Below are positions 7,235 to 15,900 of a stretch of DNA of 22,734 bases, piece by piece. The position numbers and the translations under genes were made by a program. This DNA is from a virus, in the IMG/VR virus record IMGVR_UViG_3300008113_001778, positions 1 to 22,734 of that record; one strand, 5' to 3'. How positions within the stretch are numbered: the first letter of the stretch is position 1; each line of letters begins with the position of its first letter. Under the pieces are notes generated by a model. The model was not told the origin of the DNA. It made no database searches and worked only from the letters and a program-made list of their open reading frames with translations.

Positions 7235-10200
7235 TCATTAGGTTGCCCGACACATAGTTAACTGCTATACCAAACTGATCGTAGCTGTCAAGACTGACGT
7301 TGGAAATTTGATCACCAAACACAAACTTACCAGGATTGGTCACAGTCATACTAGAACTGGGCAAGTAATCAAATGTGTATGCGGCTCCACTTTGAACAAT
7401 CACTGAGAAGAATATAGTAGCGCCAGCATCAAAATCAGTTATGCCGTCGTCAAATATAGTTTCCAAATACAGAGTACCTCGTGGAGTACCCACTACCAAA
7501 TTGGTAGCGCCAGTGTCAATGCTAAGGCTTGATCCAAAGGCTGCGTATTCAATAGGATAAGGACTTTCAATTGTTTGAGTGTAAACAAAAGTGTCAAAAT
7601 TTAAATTGTAAAATGTTGATCCCACGCTGCCAGGTGCAACTTGTAACTTGTCGCCTACTGGTGCTGCATTACTGTTTTTAACGCTGAGAGTTAGATACCC
7701 GTCAGTTGATACTGTGGCAGTGACGTTAGGCACTGCGGCATTGATGGCTGCTGCTAGACCAGTGACATTTTGATTGGGAGCTATTGGCACTGCAACATCA
7801 ATATTGTTAACGCGGATTGTGTCACCAGCAGTCAACGTTGGGTTGGCTGTGAGTGCAGTGATTACTCCGTAGGTTCTAGACTGGTTGACTTGTCGTTCAA
7901 CCACGCCACCTTTAAAAATTTGCACACTGCTTTGCGGAGCACCTGAGTACAGACTGCAATTATAGTTGCAGAGCTCTACTGCTGAACCATAATTGCTAAA
8001 TTCAGCCACAGTGTTTTGTGACACAGTTTGTACCAGTTTGAATTGATTGGTTTCAATTTGCACTTCATCGCCCACTGCCAAGTCAGCATTGAGAGTCACT
8101 GTGTTACCGCTCACTGTGAACGTATTAGATGACGACAGTGTGGCAGCAGTTTCGTTTATGAGGAATACATTATTGACCAACACACTGACTGGTGCAGTCA
8201 CTGTGCCTAGCACAGTAAAGCTGATTGAACTAGGGTCGGTGCCGTAGATAAATCTTTGTACGTTGCGGTCATACACATACACCGCACCAGCCTCAGCGTT
8301 GCCATCAACAGTGGCATCAGGGGCGCCTACAATAAGAGTGCGACCGTCGGTGCTGCAACTGATAGTTTCGCCAAATCGCACGTTAGCTCCACCCAATGTG
8401 ATTGTGTCTACATAGGTAAAGTATGATTGAGCTCGAGCCGCAATAATGCTGCCTTGCGCAGGACTGTTCAAAAAAGTGATATCTTTGGTTGTAGCATTGA
8501 ATGTATAGTCAATGTTGGGTCGTTGCAATACTTCGTCAACCAAGATGGTAAAGCTATAGATATCGCTGACTGTAAACAAAAATTCGTTCAGTGAGAACGT
8601 GGTAGCCAACGCAGGCGGAGTGTAGGCAATGGTAAAACCAGTGATACCGCCAGTTCCATCAACACTGGTAATAGTCAATACAATGGGATTTGTGCCGCCA
8701 AAACTGGCGCCAGCAATGGTCACCGTATTGCTTACTGCGTACCCAGATCCTAAGTTAAAGATGCTGACACTGCCAGCATCGCCACCAGGTTGTCCCACTT
8801 CACCACGTGTGCGAACAATGGTAAATGCAGCATTGGTTCCTGATCCACTGGTTGAAGTCTGTGGAACATTATAGTATGTTTGCCCGTCAAGTTGTTTACG
8901 ACCCAGTCTGCGAATTGTTACCACACTGCCGGCTGGTGGTACAGTGATAAAATTAACAGTGGTAAAAGATGCATTTACTGTGTAATCCGTACCTAACAAA
9001 TACAACGTATCATCTACTGTAATATTGATTTGAGTGTTGGCATTGATTTGAATGGTGTTGGAAATTGCATACGCTGTGGTTACACCATCGGCTAGCACAC
9101 GGACAAATTGATCTTGCCAGTCAACTCTACCATAGGCGTGCACACGATTTTTGCCAGGTTCGCCAACGTACATCCAACGTTCGTCTTGACTCATCACAAC
9201 ACTATAGCCAAACTCGCCTTGATCAATGCTGACTGATCCTGGCGTGGTCAACAGTTGCCACAAGAAATATGGATTTGCAAGTGTGAGTATGGCATCACCG
9301 CTAGGCAGCGGGCTAATTGGTATGTATTGATCAGCAGTGCTCTTGACATACACATATACTGCACCAGTTGTAGTGCCACTGCCAAATCCGTAGTAAGGAC
9401 TACCAACCAGGGCAGCAAAACGATTCAATGCTTGTGCTACACTGTAACCATATTGTTCATTGGCGTCAAGATTTTCTGGGGCCAGCGTGATTACATCGCT
9501 AAACACCTGTTGTTTTTCAAGCACTTGCCATTTGCCTGTGCCATCATCATCTACCCAAACTCTTGCGCCAGGCAAAATTTCATTGGCGTAAGGCAATGTG
9601 CCCACATCAGATGCCTGTGCTACTCGCATGGTTTGTAGTGTAAATGCCAGGCCAGTGCCGTTGATTACTGTGCGATTTCCAATTGGTACAAACGCAATGG
9701 TTATCTTGTTTAGAGATGGTACTGTCAATACCTGGTACACACCGTCAACTTCGGTATCAAAGTATTTGATAATGATAGTATCACCAACGCTTAGTCCGTG
9801 TTGTTCGGTGAAAATTGCAATACTGCTACCATCAAGATTGTCACAGATATGACTGATTACTCCTGGTACATGATTGGTTCGGTAAATGTTCCAGTCATAG
9901 TCGTTGACTTTGGCAACCCAAATACTGGTTCCAGTGTAGATGTCATTGATATTGGCTTCAAGACTGGCAGGATCAGACAATTGAAATACTGTGATATCAA
10001 CGTCGTTGAGATTGACATATCCAGCTGTGGGCAAAGCAGTGTCTGTGGGCACATCAAAAGTTTCGGGCAATATGTCAGTGCTGGTCAGTTTGTAACTTTG
10101 TCTCCATACGTCACTGAGCAAAATTGTTTGATCAGCTTGACTGGCTTGCTGTGGATAAACCACTTGTACCAAACTGGGGCTGGCACTCAACAATGCACGA

Positions 10201-12941
10201 TTCAGTCGTAACTCAAAGAAACTGCGGTTGGCGTTGGCTCCGTACACTGCACGTTGCACAGCCCAGTTTTCATAAATGTCATAGTTACCAGCTTCTTTGC
10301 CAAGGTTGGCATTGGAGAACAATTCTGCAGAAAGAATAGTACCTTTACTGCCCAAGAATTGTCGATAAACATTGACCTGACTAACATCGTCAAGATTCAG
10401 TGCTGCCATGTATTGTCGTGGACGGAATCCAATCAATCCATAACTCAACAAGTCATTGTCGCCTTCAAGATTGGCGCTGTTGATGCTGTAGCTGTTGGCC
10501 AACTGATTGGCTTTGTTGGCCAAGTTTGGCAATAGCCCAAGCTCGATCTGTGTGTAATCACTCTGCACCCAGTCATTGTAGTTGAACAACGTGCTGGGTT
10601 GCACAATGGTCAATGCTGACCAATAAGTGTTTTTGTACTTGACAATTTCACCCTTGCTGTAGGTTCGCAAGCCAGTCCACTCTTCAACATTGTCTTGGTT
10701 GAGTATGAAACCTTGTGCGTCAACACTGCCATTCCACTCAGTGGTCGTTGCAGCCACAATATTCAAACGACTTTGGCGTGCACCAGTTATGGGCTCATAG
10801 ATTAAGTCGCCGAACACTGAAACATTGTCCAACACAATCATGTGTTCGTAGGCGGTGTATTTGATGTCAATAAAACTTAGAGTTTGGTCATTCAGTGGTT
10901 GCACTGTGAATGTGTTGTCAACCCGCACAATGTTGAGATTGCGTGTGGGCAATTCTCTACGATTTTGATCCAACAATAAATCTTCACTGGTTTGTGCTTT
11001 GATACTGTCTACCACAGCATCGTCTCTTGTGATTGACAAACTAAATGCCAAGGGATTTAGATTGATCAATGCATCTTCACTCCAACCTTGTTGGCTCCAG
11101 TACAAGAATTCTGTTACCATTTGTTGCCAAGACAACACATAACCATTGGCTTGATTGTCAAATGTTAAACCTTGTGTTTCTAAAAATTTGCCATAGCTCA
11201 ACAAAAAGTCAGCCACACTAGACAGACTACTGAAAATAAATCCGTATGGCACAGGCACTACCGTTTTAGTGTAAACAGTTGGTACTTGAACTGACACTCC
11301 ACCTGCTGATATAGTTTGCAATTTGCCTGCTGGCACACTTTGCAAAACGTTAAAATAAGGCTGGGTGGTGCTGTAGCCACCCACAGAATATCCGCCAGCC
11401 ACTTGTTGAATCAACACTGAACTATAACTGGTCCTATCAAACGGTTGATTTTTATACAACAACAAATTGTAACTTTCATCAGGAATCAAGAAAGTTGTAT
11501 TTGTTGAGTTAGGGCTAGATTTTTCTGTGTAAATCTTGATATATTGTTTGTCTGAGAAGCTGGCCATGCGATAGCACAGTCGTACATCAAGATTGGCCAA
11601 ATCATCAGTTAAATCTTGTGTTGAATCAAGTCCAGTTTGACGGTTGTAGTCCACAATCCAGTCAATGTAACTGGCCTTGGATACTCCGTTACCATAAACT
11701 TCAATGCCATTGGCATCAAGACGATAACGATCATTGTAAAGATACTGATCAAACTCAGCATTGTAGCGATACAAATCCCGGTCTGCAAACAAAGCAAAGA
11801 ATTTGGCCGGACGTGTTAGAGCCAACAATCTCATTACAGCAAACGGATAAGAACTAGAGTTCCACCATGAAGCTTCTACCGGGCCGCCGTCGCCTACTGC
11901 CCAGCTCTTGCGAAACTGTTGAGGATCATAGGTGCTGACTACACTTTGTAATGGTGCTAACAATTCACCTTCACTACCAGTTGGAATGACTTGTGTAAGG
12001 CTTGGTCTTGCAAACTGCGGCAGCACATACGGAGCAATTGGGTCACGAACCAAACCAGCTTCTAGATCATCCCACAACACCAAGTTGTCAGCAGTGTAAG
12101 GGGCAGTGCCGTAGGTTTCATCCCACCAACTGGGCTTGACCGAGAATCCCAGCATTTCCCATGGTGTAAATTCTGGCTGTTGAGTATCATAGAAATAACG
12201 ATAGATACCACGCCAAGCACCCAGCAAGTTTTCACCATTGAGTCTATTTTGTGCTTCGCTATAGTTGTAGGTAAATTCGTTTGTGGCAGAATACTGTTGC
12301 TCTTTGTAATCCAGTTTGTTCCAAGCCACATAACTCAAGAGTTCCTGTGCTAAGATATTGTTTACTTCAGATGCTGAAAATCCAGTGTCACGGAACTGTC
12401 CTGGTATTACGTCATACACTGACAGTGGTACTGGGTTGTCATCTAGTTTTAAATTGTTGTAAATTCTAGTTTCAAATTCTAGCAACACGTCATCGCGAAT
12501 ATCGCCAAAAGTTTTTGTAACTGATCCATCATGACCTATGATAACTGTCTGGTCGCCTTTGGAAGTTTTTTGTATCACTATCTCAGGTTGCCAAGCAGGA
12601 TACAACCCCAATTTGGTAGGTGTGTTGGGCACGAAGTTGCCATATGTTTGAACATATTCACGAATGGTAATAACATCGCCCACTGACAGTGAAACAAGGA
12701 TAGTCACACGCGGGCCGTCTGTGGCCACAACGTATTCTAAATCACGGGTAAGAATTTCATTATTGAGATACACATTCATACCAAGGTAGTTGGCAGATGT
12801 ATAGTTGTAGACTTGTATGGTATCAAACACATTGGTGGTAATAAAACTCACAGTGTAGTTGGTTTCATTATACACTGCGCCACTAGGCACCATGTCACTC
12901 CAATAAAATGGCTGTGTTTCTACTTTGCCTAGATTGGTCAC
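7095..12941 (-). CDS. Giant modular baseplate/tail protein, middle part (1948 codons), FG-GAP propeller near its end
   Basis: The frame opens at GTG 12941 without a Shine-Dalgarno sequence, 47 nt inside the previous gene. Family-like sequence begins near NLGKVETQPFYWSDMVPSG. Residues 1-700 hold a beta-hairpin module (about 28-96), an Asp/Tyr/Trp-rich core (WRGIYRYFYDTQQPEFTPWE at 243-262; SYPFAVMRLLALTRPAKFF at 364-382), and no catalytic motif I can name. Residues 754-792 are a CBM5/12-like module. Residues about 1164-1925 contain six FG-GAP-like blades (FG...(V/M)xGxP...VYVY) interrupted by beta-sandwich inserts and by a Flagellin_IN-like segment. The last 15 or so codons (after TPSW) run out of frame to TGA at 7095-7097. 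I saw no signal peptide or transmembrane helix. It is probably the middle of one giant virion protein shared with its two neighbours; a separate protein expressed by coupled reinitiation is the alternative. Confidence 0.82.
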   Translation of the reverse strand: MTNLGKVETQPFYWSDMVPSGAVYNETNYTVSFITTNVFDTIQVYNYTSANYLGMNVYLNNEILTRDLEYVVATDGPRVTILVSLSVGDVITIREYVQTYGNFVPNTPTKLGLYPAWQPEIVIQKTSKGDQTVIIGHDGSVTKTFGDIRDDVLLEFETRIYNNLKLDDNPVPLSVYDVIPGQFRDTGFSASEVNNILAQELLSYVAWNKLDYKEQQYSATNEFTYNYSEAQNRLNGENLLGAWRGIYRYFYDTQQPEFTPWEMLGFSVKPSWWDETYGTAPYTADNLVLWDDLEAGLVRDPIAPYVLPQFARPSLTQVIPTGSEGELLAPLQSVVSTYDPQQFRKSWAVGDGGPVEASWWNSSSYPFAVMRLLALTRPAKFFALFADRDLYRYNAEFDQYLYNDRYRLDANGIEVYGNGVSKASYIDWIVDYNRQTGLDSTQDLTDDLANLDVRLCYRMASFSDKQYIKIYTEKSSPNSTNTTFLIPDESYNLLLYKNQPFDRTSYSSVLIQQVAGGYSVGGYSTTQPYFNVLQSVPAGKLQTISAGGVSVQVPTVYTKTVVPVPYGFIFSSLSSVADFLLSYGKFLETQGLTFDNQANGYVLSWQQMVTEFLYWSQQGWSEDALINLNPLAFSLSITRDDAVVDSIKAQTSEDLLLDQNRRELPTRNLNIVRVDNTFTVQPLNDQTLSFIDIKYTAYEHMIVLDNVSVFGDLIYEPITGARQSRLNIVAATTTEWNGSVDAQGFILNQDNVEEWTGLRTYSKGEIVKYKNTYWSALTIVQPSTLFNYNDWVQSDYTQIELGLLPNLANKANQLANSYSINSANLEGDNDLLSYGLIGFRPRQYMAALNLDDVSQVNVYRQFLGSKGTILSAELFSNANLGKEAGNYDIYENWAVQRAVYGANANRSFFELRLNRALLSASPSLVQVVYPQQASQADQTILLSDVWRQSYKLTSTDILPETFDVPTDTALPTAGYVNLNDVDITVFQLSDPASLEANINDIYTGTSIWVAKVNDYDWNIYRTNHVPGVISHICDNLDGSSIAIFTEQHGLSVGDTIIIKYFDTEVDGVYQVLTVPSLNKITIAFVPIGNRTVINGTGLAFTLQTMRVAQASDVGTLPYANEILPGARVWVDDDGTGKWQVLEKQQVFSDVITLAPENLDANEQYGYSVAQALNRFAALVGSPYYGFGSGTTTGAVYVYVKSTADQYIPISPLPSGDAILTLANPYFLWQLLTTPGSVSIDQGEFGYSVVMSQDERWMYVGEPGKNRVHAYGRVDWQDQFVRVLADGVTTAYAISNTIQINANTQINITVDDTLYLLGTDYTVNASFTTVNFITVPPAGSVVTIRRLGRKQLDGQTYYNVPQTSTSGSGTNAAFTIVRTRGEVGQPGGDAGSVSIFNLGSGYAVSNTVTIAGASFGGTNPIVLTITSVDGTGGITGFTIAYTPPALATTFSLNEFLFTVSDIYSFTILVDEVLQRPNIDYTFNATTKDITFLNSPAQGSIIAARAQSYFTYVDTITLGGANVRFGETISCSTDGRTLIVGAPDATVDGNAEAGAVYVYDRNVQRFIYGTDPSSISFTVLGTVTAPVSVLVNNVFLINETAATLSSSNTFTVSGNTVTLNADLAVGDEVQIETNQFKLVQTVSQNTVAEFSNYGSAVELCNYNCSLYSGAPQSSVQIFKGGVVERQVNQSRTYGVITALTANPTLTAGDTIRVNNIDVAVPIAPNQNVTGLAAAINAAVPNVTATVSTDGYLTLSVKNSNAAPVGDKLQVAPGSVGSTFYNLNFDTFVYTQTIESPYPIEYAAFGSSLSIDTGATNLVVGTPRGTLYLETIFDDGITDFDAGATIFFSVIVQSGAAYTFDYLPSSSMTVTNPGKFVFGDQISNVSLDSYDQFGIAVNYVSGNLMIGAPGNDFEDSSSANFGSVFVFENQTRTPSWVHQHSRHNLGRRTCR
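7167..9452 (-). other. FG-GAP-type beta-propeller region with large inserts
   Basis: In the 1948-codon frame, blades start near residues 1164 (YGYSVAQ... LVGSPYYG... GAVYVYVK), 1244 (FGYSVVM... MYVGEPGKN... VHAYG), 1523 (FGETISC... LIVGAPDA... GAVYVYDR), 1651 (YGSAVEL... LYSGAPQS... VQIFK), 1802 (FGSSLSI... LVVGTPRG... TLYLE) and 1890 (FGIAVNY... LMIGAPGND... GSVFVFEN). Six blades are recognisable; a seventh could lie in sequence lost at the break just downstream. FG-GAP propellers are ligand- or cell-surface-binding folds, as in integrin alpha chains. Confidence 0.7.
7626..7853 (-). other. Flagellin_IN-like segment inside the propeller
   Basis: Residues about 1697-1772 of the 1948-codon frame: DTIRVNNIDVAVPIA, then VTGLAAAINAAVPNVTATVS, then DGYLTLSVKN. 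The pattern (GDxIxVNxxxV... LxxxINAA...VTAxVxxDGxLxL) matches the hook/flagellin IN motif also found in phage tail proteins. It sits between blades five and four counted from the C-terminus of the propeller list, as an insertion. Function is inferred to be structural. Confidence 0.5.
10566..10682 (-). other. CBM5/12-like carbohydrate-binding module (in the 1948-codon frame)
   Basis: Residues 754-792: EWTGLRTYSKGEIVKYKN, then TYWSALTIVQPS, ending NDWVQ. The same W...Y-x-x-G-x-(I/L)-V-x-Y...W-x-A...W pattern occurs in the 1450-codon frame, which suggests the two frames share a modular ancestry. Confidence 0.55.
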
Positions 12942-12945
12942 TGCG
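12895..12945 (-). other. Apparent frame break between the 1179- and 1948-codon frames
   Basis: The upstream frame is convincing through GYFLRSD (ends at 12937) and then reads QSRQSRNTAILLE to TGA. The downstream frame is convincing from NLGKVETQPFYWSDM (from 12935), but its only nearby start is GTG at 12941 with no Shine-Dalgarno sequence, and a TGA lies in frame at 12966-12968. The shift is +1, the same direction as at about 7140. Confidence 0.6.
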
Positions 12946-15900
12946 CAAAAAGTATCCGGCCAAGGTCAGTGGTGCTGACTGTTGCAAAATAGTCAGGCCA
13001 TATGGTCCAATATTGCCAAGGTCTCTAGTGTTGTTGGCACCAGAAATTGCTCCCGAAATGGTGGGCAAGTTTTCACAGATACTTTGATACTGTTGACGTA
13101 TAGTACCCAGTGTGAACTGATCGCTGTTGCCATTGAGCGGATTGTTTTCAAGATTGATTGGCACTTGATAAAATGCCACTTGACTGGTTTGTTCACTCAA
13201 CACCAAGACTTCAATGATATCTCCTGGTATGTAAGTTTCTTTTAATGTTATAGCAGTGCTGTTGGCAGTTCTGGTATAGGTGTATTTGCTGGGTTCTTGG
13301 AATGCAGAACCAACATAAATTTTTATTACAGGAACTATGTCAGGATCATTTACTCGTATATCAAGATTTAGTGTGCTGGTTGAGTATGTAAACTTAAACT
13401 GTTGATACACTTTGGTGGGTGTGGCAGCGTTTTGCCAACCAATTAACCTCTGGTACTCTGTGCGGGTTGCATATTCTCGAGCCGAACCTGAACTGATTGG
13501 CAAAGTAACTGATACATTGTCAAGGGTGTAAATGAATGTATCTTTATACAAATTGTTGTCAAATACAATGTCTCCAACGTTTTGTAGATTAAGATACTGC
13601 AAAGGAAATTTCAACACTACGTCAAGAATACCACTGTCGCTGACTGCATAGCTGAACAACTTACTGCCCACAAAGTCTGAACTGGGATAGGTGGCTCTGT
13701 CTCCAAAGCTAATGCCGTTGGCATCGTATACATTGAATAACGGTGCTTGTTGAACACTGGTTTTTTGCTGTGCTTCAAACCACTCATTACCGTCATACCA
13801 AAAGGTCAGTCCCTTGAGATCAGTGCCATCCAAGCATACTGTGCATTGATCAGCCAAAATTGGTGCGTCAGTTGCTGGCACCAAGTGTATGATCGGTTGT
13901 CCATTGTAGGGCAATGGTATGGGCGGTGTAGAGTCTGGTGTTACAAATTGTACCACCCAAATTTTGTTTCTAACATTGGCATCTTCATCAGCAGCAAAAA
14001 TCACTCTTGAGCCGTCAATTAGTGTATATCCATCTACTGTGTAACCAGTGCTGCCTTCTACGTTGCTAAATGCATCAGTTTCTTCAAAGTCAATTATGTC
14101 CACTGGGGCTTTGCCGCTGGTGCCCATGTTGAACAATCGAATACCTGGACGAAACTGTATAATAGGTCGTTTGGCTCGATAAACATTGTCCAACACTGCC
14201 ACAGTGTTGTTGTAATCAGCAGTGGCATTGATCACATCAATGTGAAACCAACGATTGCTGCGTGACCAAGCATTGAGATCTTTGCTGGCTCGGTCAATGG
14301 TAAGATAATCAAGCTCATCTGGTTCTGTAGCTATGGTGCTGTCATTGGCATCAACTACATAAGTTTCAGGGGTAACAAAATTTGTACCTGGCAGTAGTTC
14401 AATGCTGGAACCCACACCGGCTACATAATATTCACGATTGGTAATGGTCACGCCATTCATGGTACCACTGCCAGTCAATAAGTTAACTGGCAATCCGCCT
14501 AGAGTGGCGCTGATGCTGAATTGATATGCACTGGCTATGGTACTGACATAGTATGTATAGCCTGCTGACAAGCCGCCCAATGTAGTGCCAGTAAACACAA
14601 TCTGCTGACCTTCGTACAGGCCAGCAGTGCTGATGGTTGTGATATAGTTGGTGGCGCTGTTGGTGTTTGAACACACAATAGATCCTGTGCCAGACCCATA
14701 GCTGGCAGGATATACATCGCCTGTGAATCTAACTTTTAAGCCATTGGTAAACTGCACGCCATTGGGCGAAGTGTATTGCTGTTTTCCCAAAATGTCATCA
14801 ATGTACAGTGTGCTACTATCAGTTTGATCCAATAATTTAATTGTGCCAAAAATTTCAGGATCAGTGCCGTCTTGGTAGTACAACGTGTCCATGGTAGCGG
14901 TCAACAATGGAATCTGCGTTAATTCCCCAGCAGCAGTTTTGTACCAATTGGTACTGCTGTACTGTGCCCCGTATCTAATTGTGAATTTTTCTAGGCTAGC
15001 AATGTTTGAAGTTTTTGCCAACTGCATGTATGTGTAACCATTTGCAGTCACATAATTGATGGTATAGATTTGATAACGGTCATTAACAGGTATTACAGTG
15101 ACTTGGTCAAATGTAGTAGTGTCGTAAGTGCCAGGCAAAGCTTCGTTAGATGCACCTGGTGCCACTGGGTCAAACAATGTGGTTTGTAACCATCCACCAC
15201 CTTCGGCATCTTCAATAGGATTGGTAAACACCACGGTACGACCATTGAGATATGTAATGCCATCAATACCATTGTAAGTGTTGATAAACTGATCAACTGG
15301 TTGATTGTTGATTTGATCAAACTTCATTGTGGTCAACAAATCAACTGTGCCAATGTCTGTTAGATTGTAGTAAAAATCTTGTGCAGTTTTATAAGGTACG
15401 TCAAATATAATGGTTCCAAGATCTTCACCGTTGTTGGCCACACCCAAAACATCTCTGCTGGAAATATTTGGAGTTGATGGAATACGGCCAGAAATGCCTG
15501 GATTGGTTTGAATCCAAAATCCCGGGCCAGTGCCCGGAGTGCCGTCAACAATCTGCAATGTACCATGCATGTTGGGTTGATTTTGTGCAGAGTAATAAAG
15601 AGTGTCGGGTGCATCTTGTGGCACAACAAATGTGACCAAGCCCAAGATAGCACCATTGCGATTTACGCCTGAATTGTAACTGTCGCCCACACCAGTGGTG
15701 GGTGCTGTTTTGATCCAGAAAGGATAGGCTCCAGTCAATGCCAAGTTGAACACATAGGTGTTGCCACGAGCCAATGTCAACGTGGGATTGTTTTGGAAAT
15801 CAATGTTGTAGGCTGTGGTACCAGTGTTTTTTACTCGATAGTTAACAGTTTCCTTGGCATTTTGTGCCACTTGGAAAGTGTAACTGCCGCCTCGTACCAA

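Noticed and set aside
2255-12945. CTAG present near all three breaks, as a possible shared recombination or restriction mark
   Set aside because: CTAG also occurs many times elsewhere in the window (for example near 1660, 1765, 2157 and 2181), so its presence at the breaks is not informative.
15360-15656. 98-codon minus-strand frame inside the 1179-codon gene
   Set aside because: It overlaps a continuous coding frame with recognisable cupredoxin-like sequence. Its own product is an unconvincing, Cys/His/Leu-scattered sequence without a ribosome binding site.
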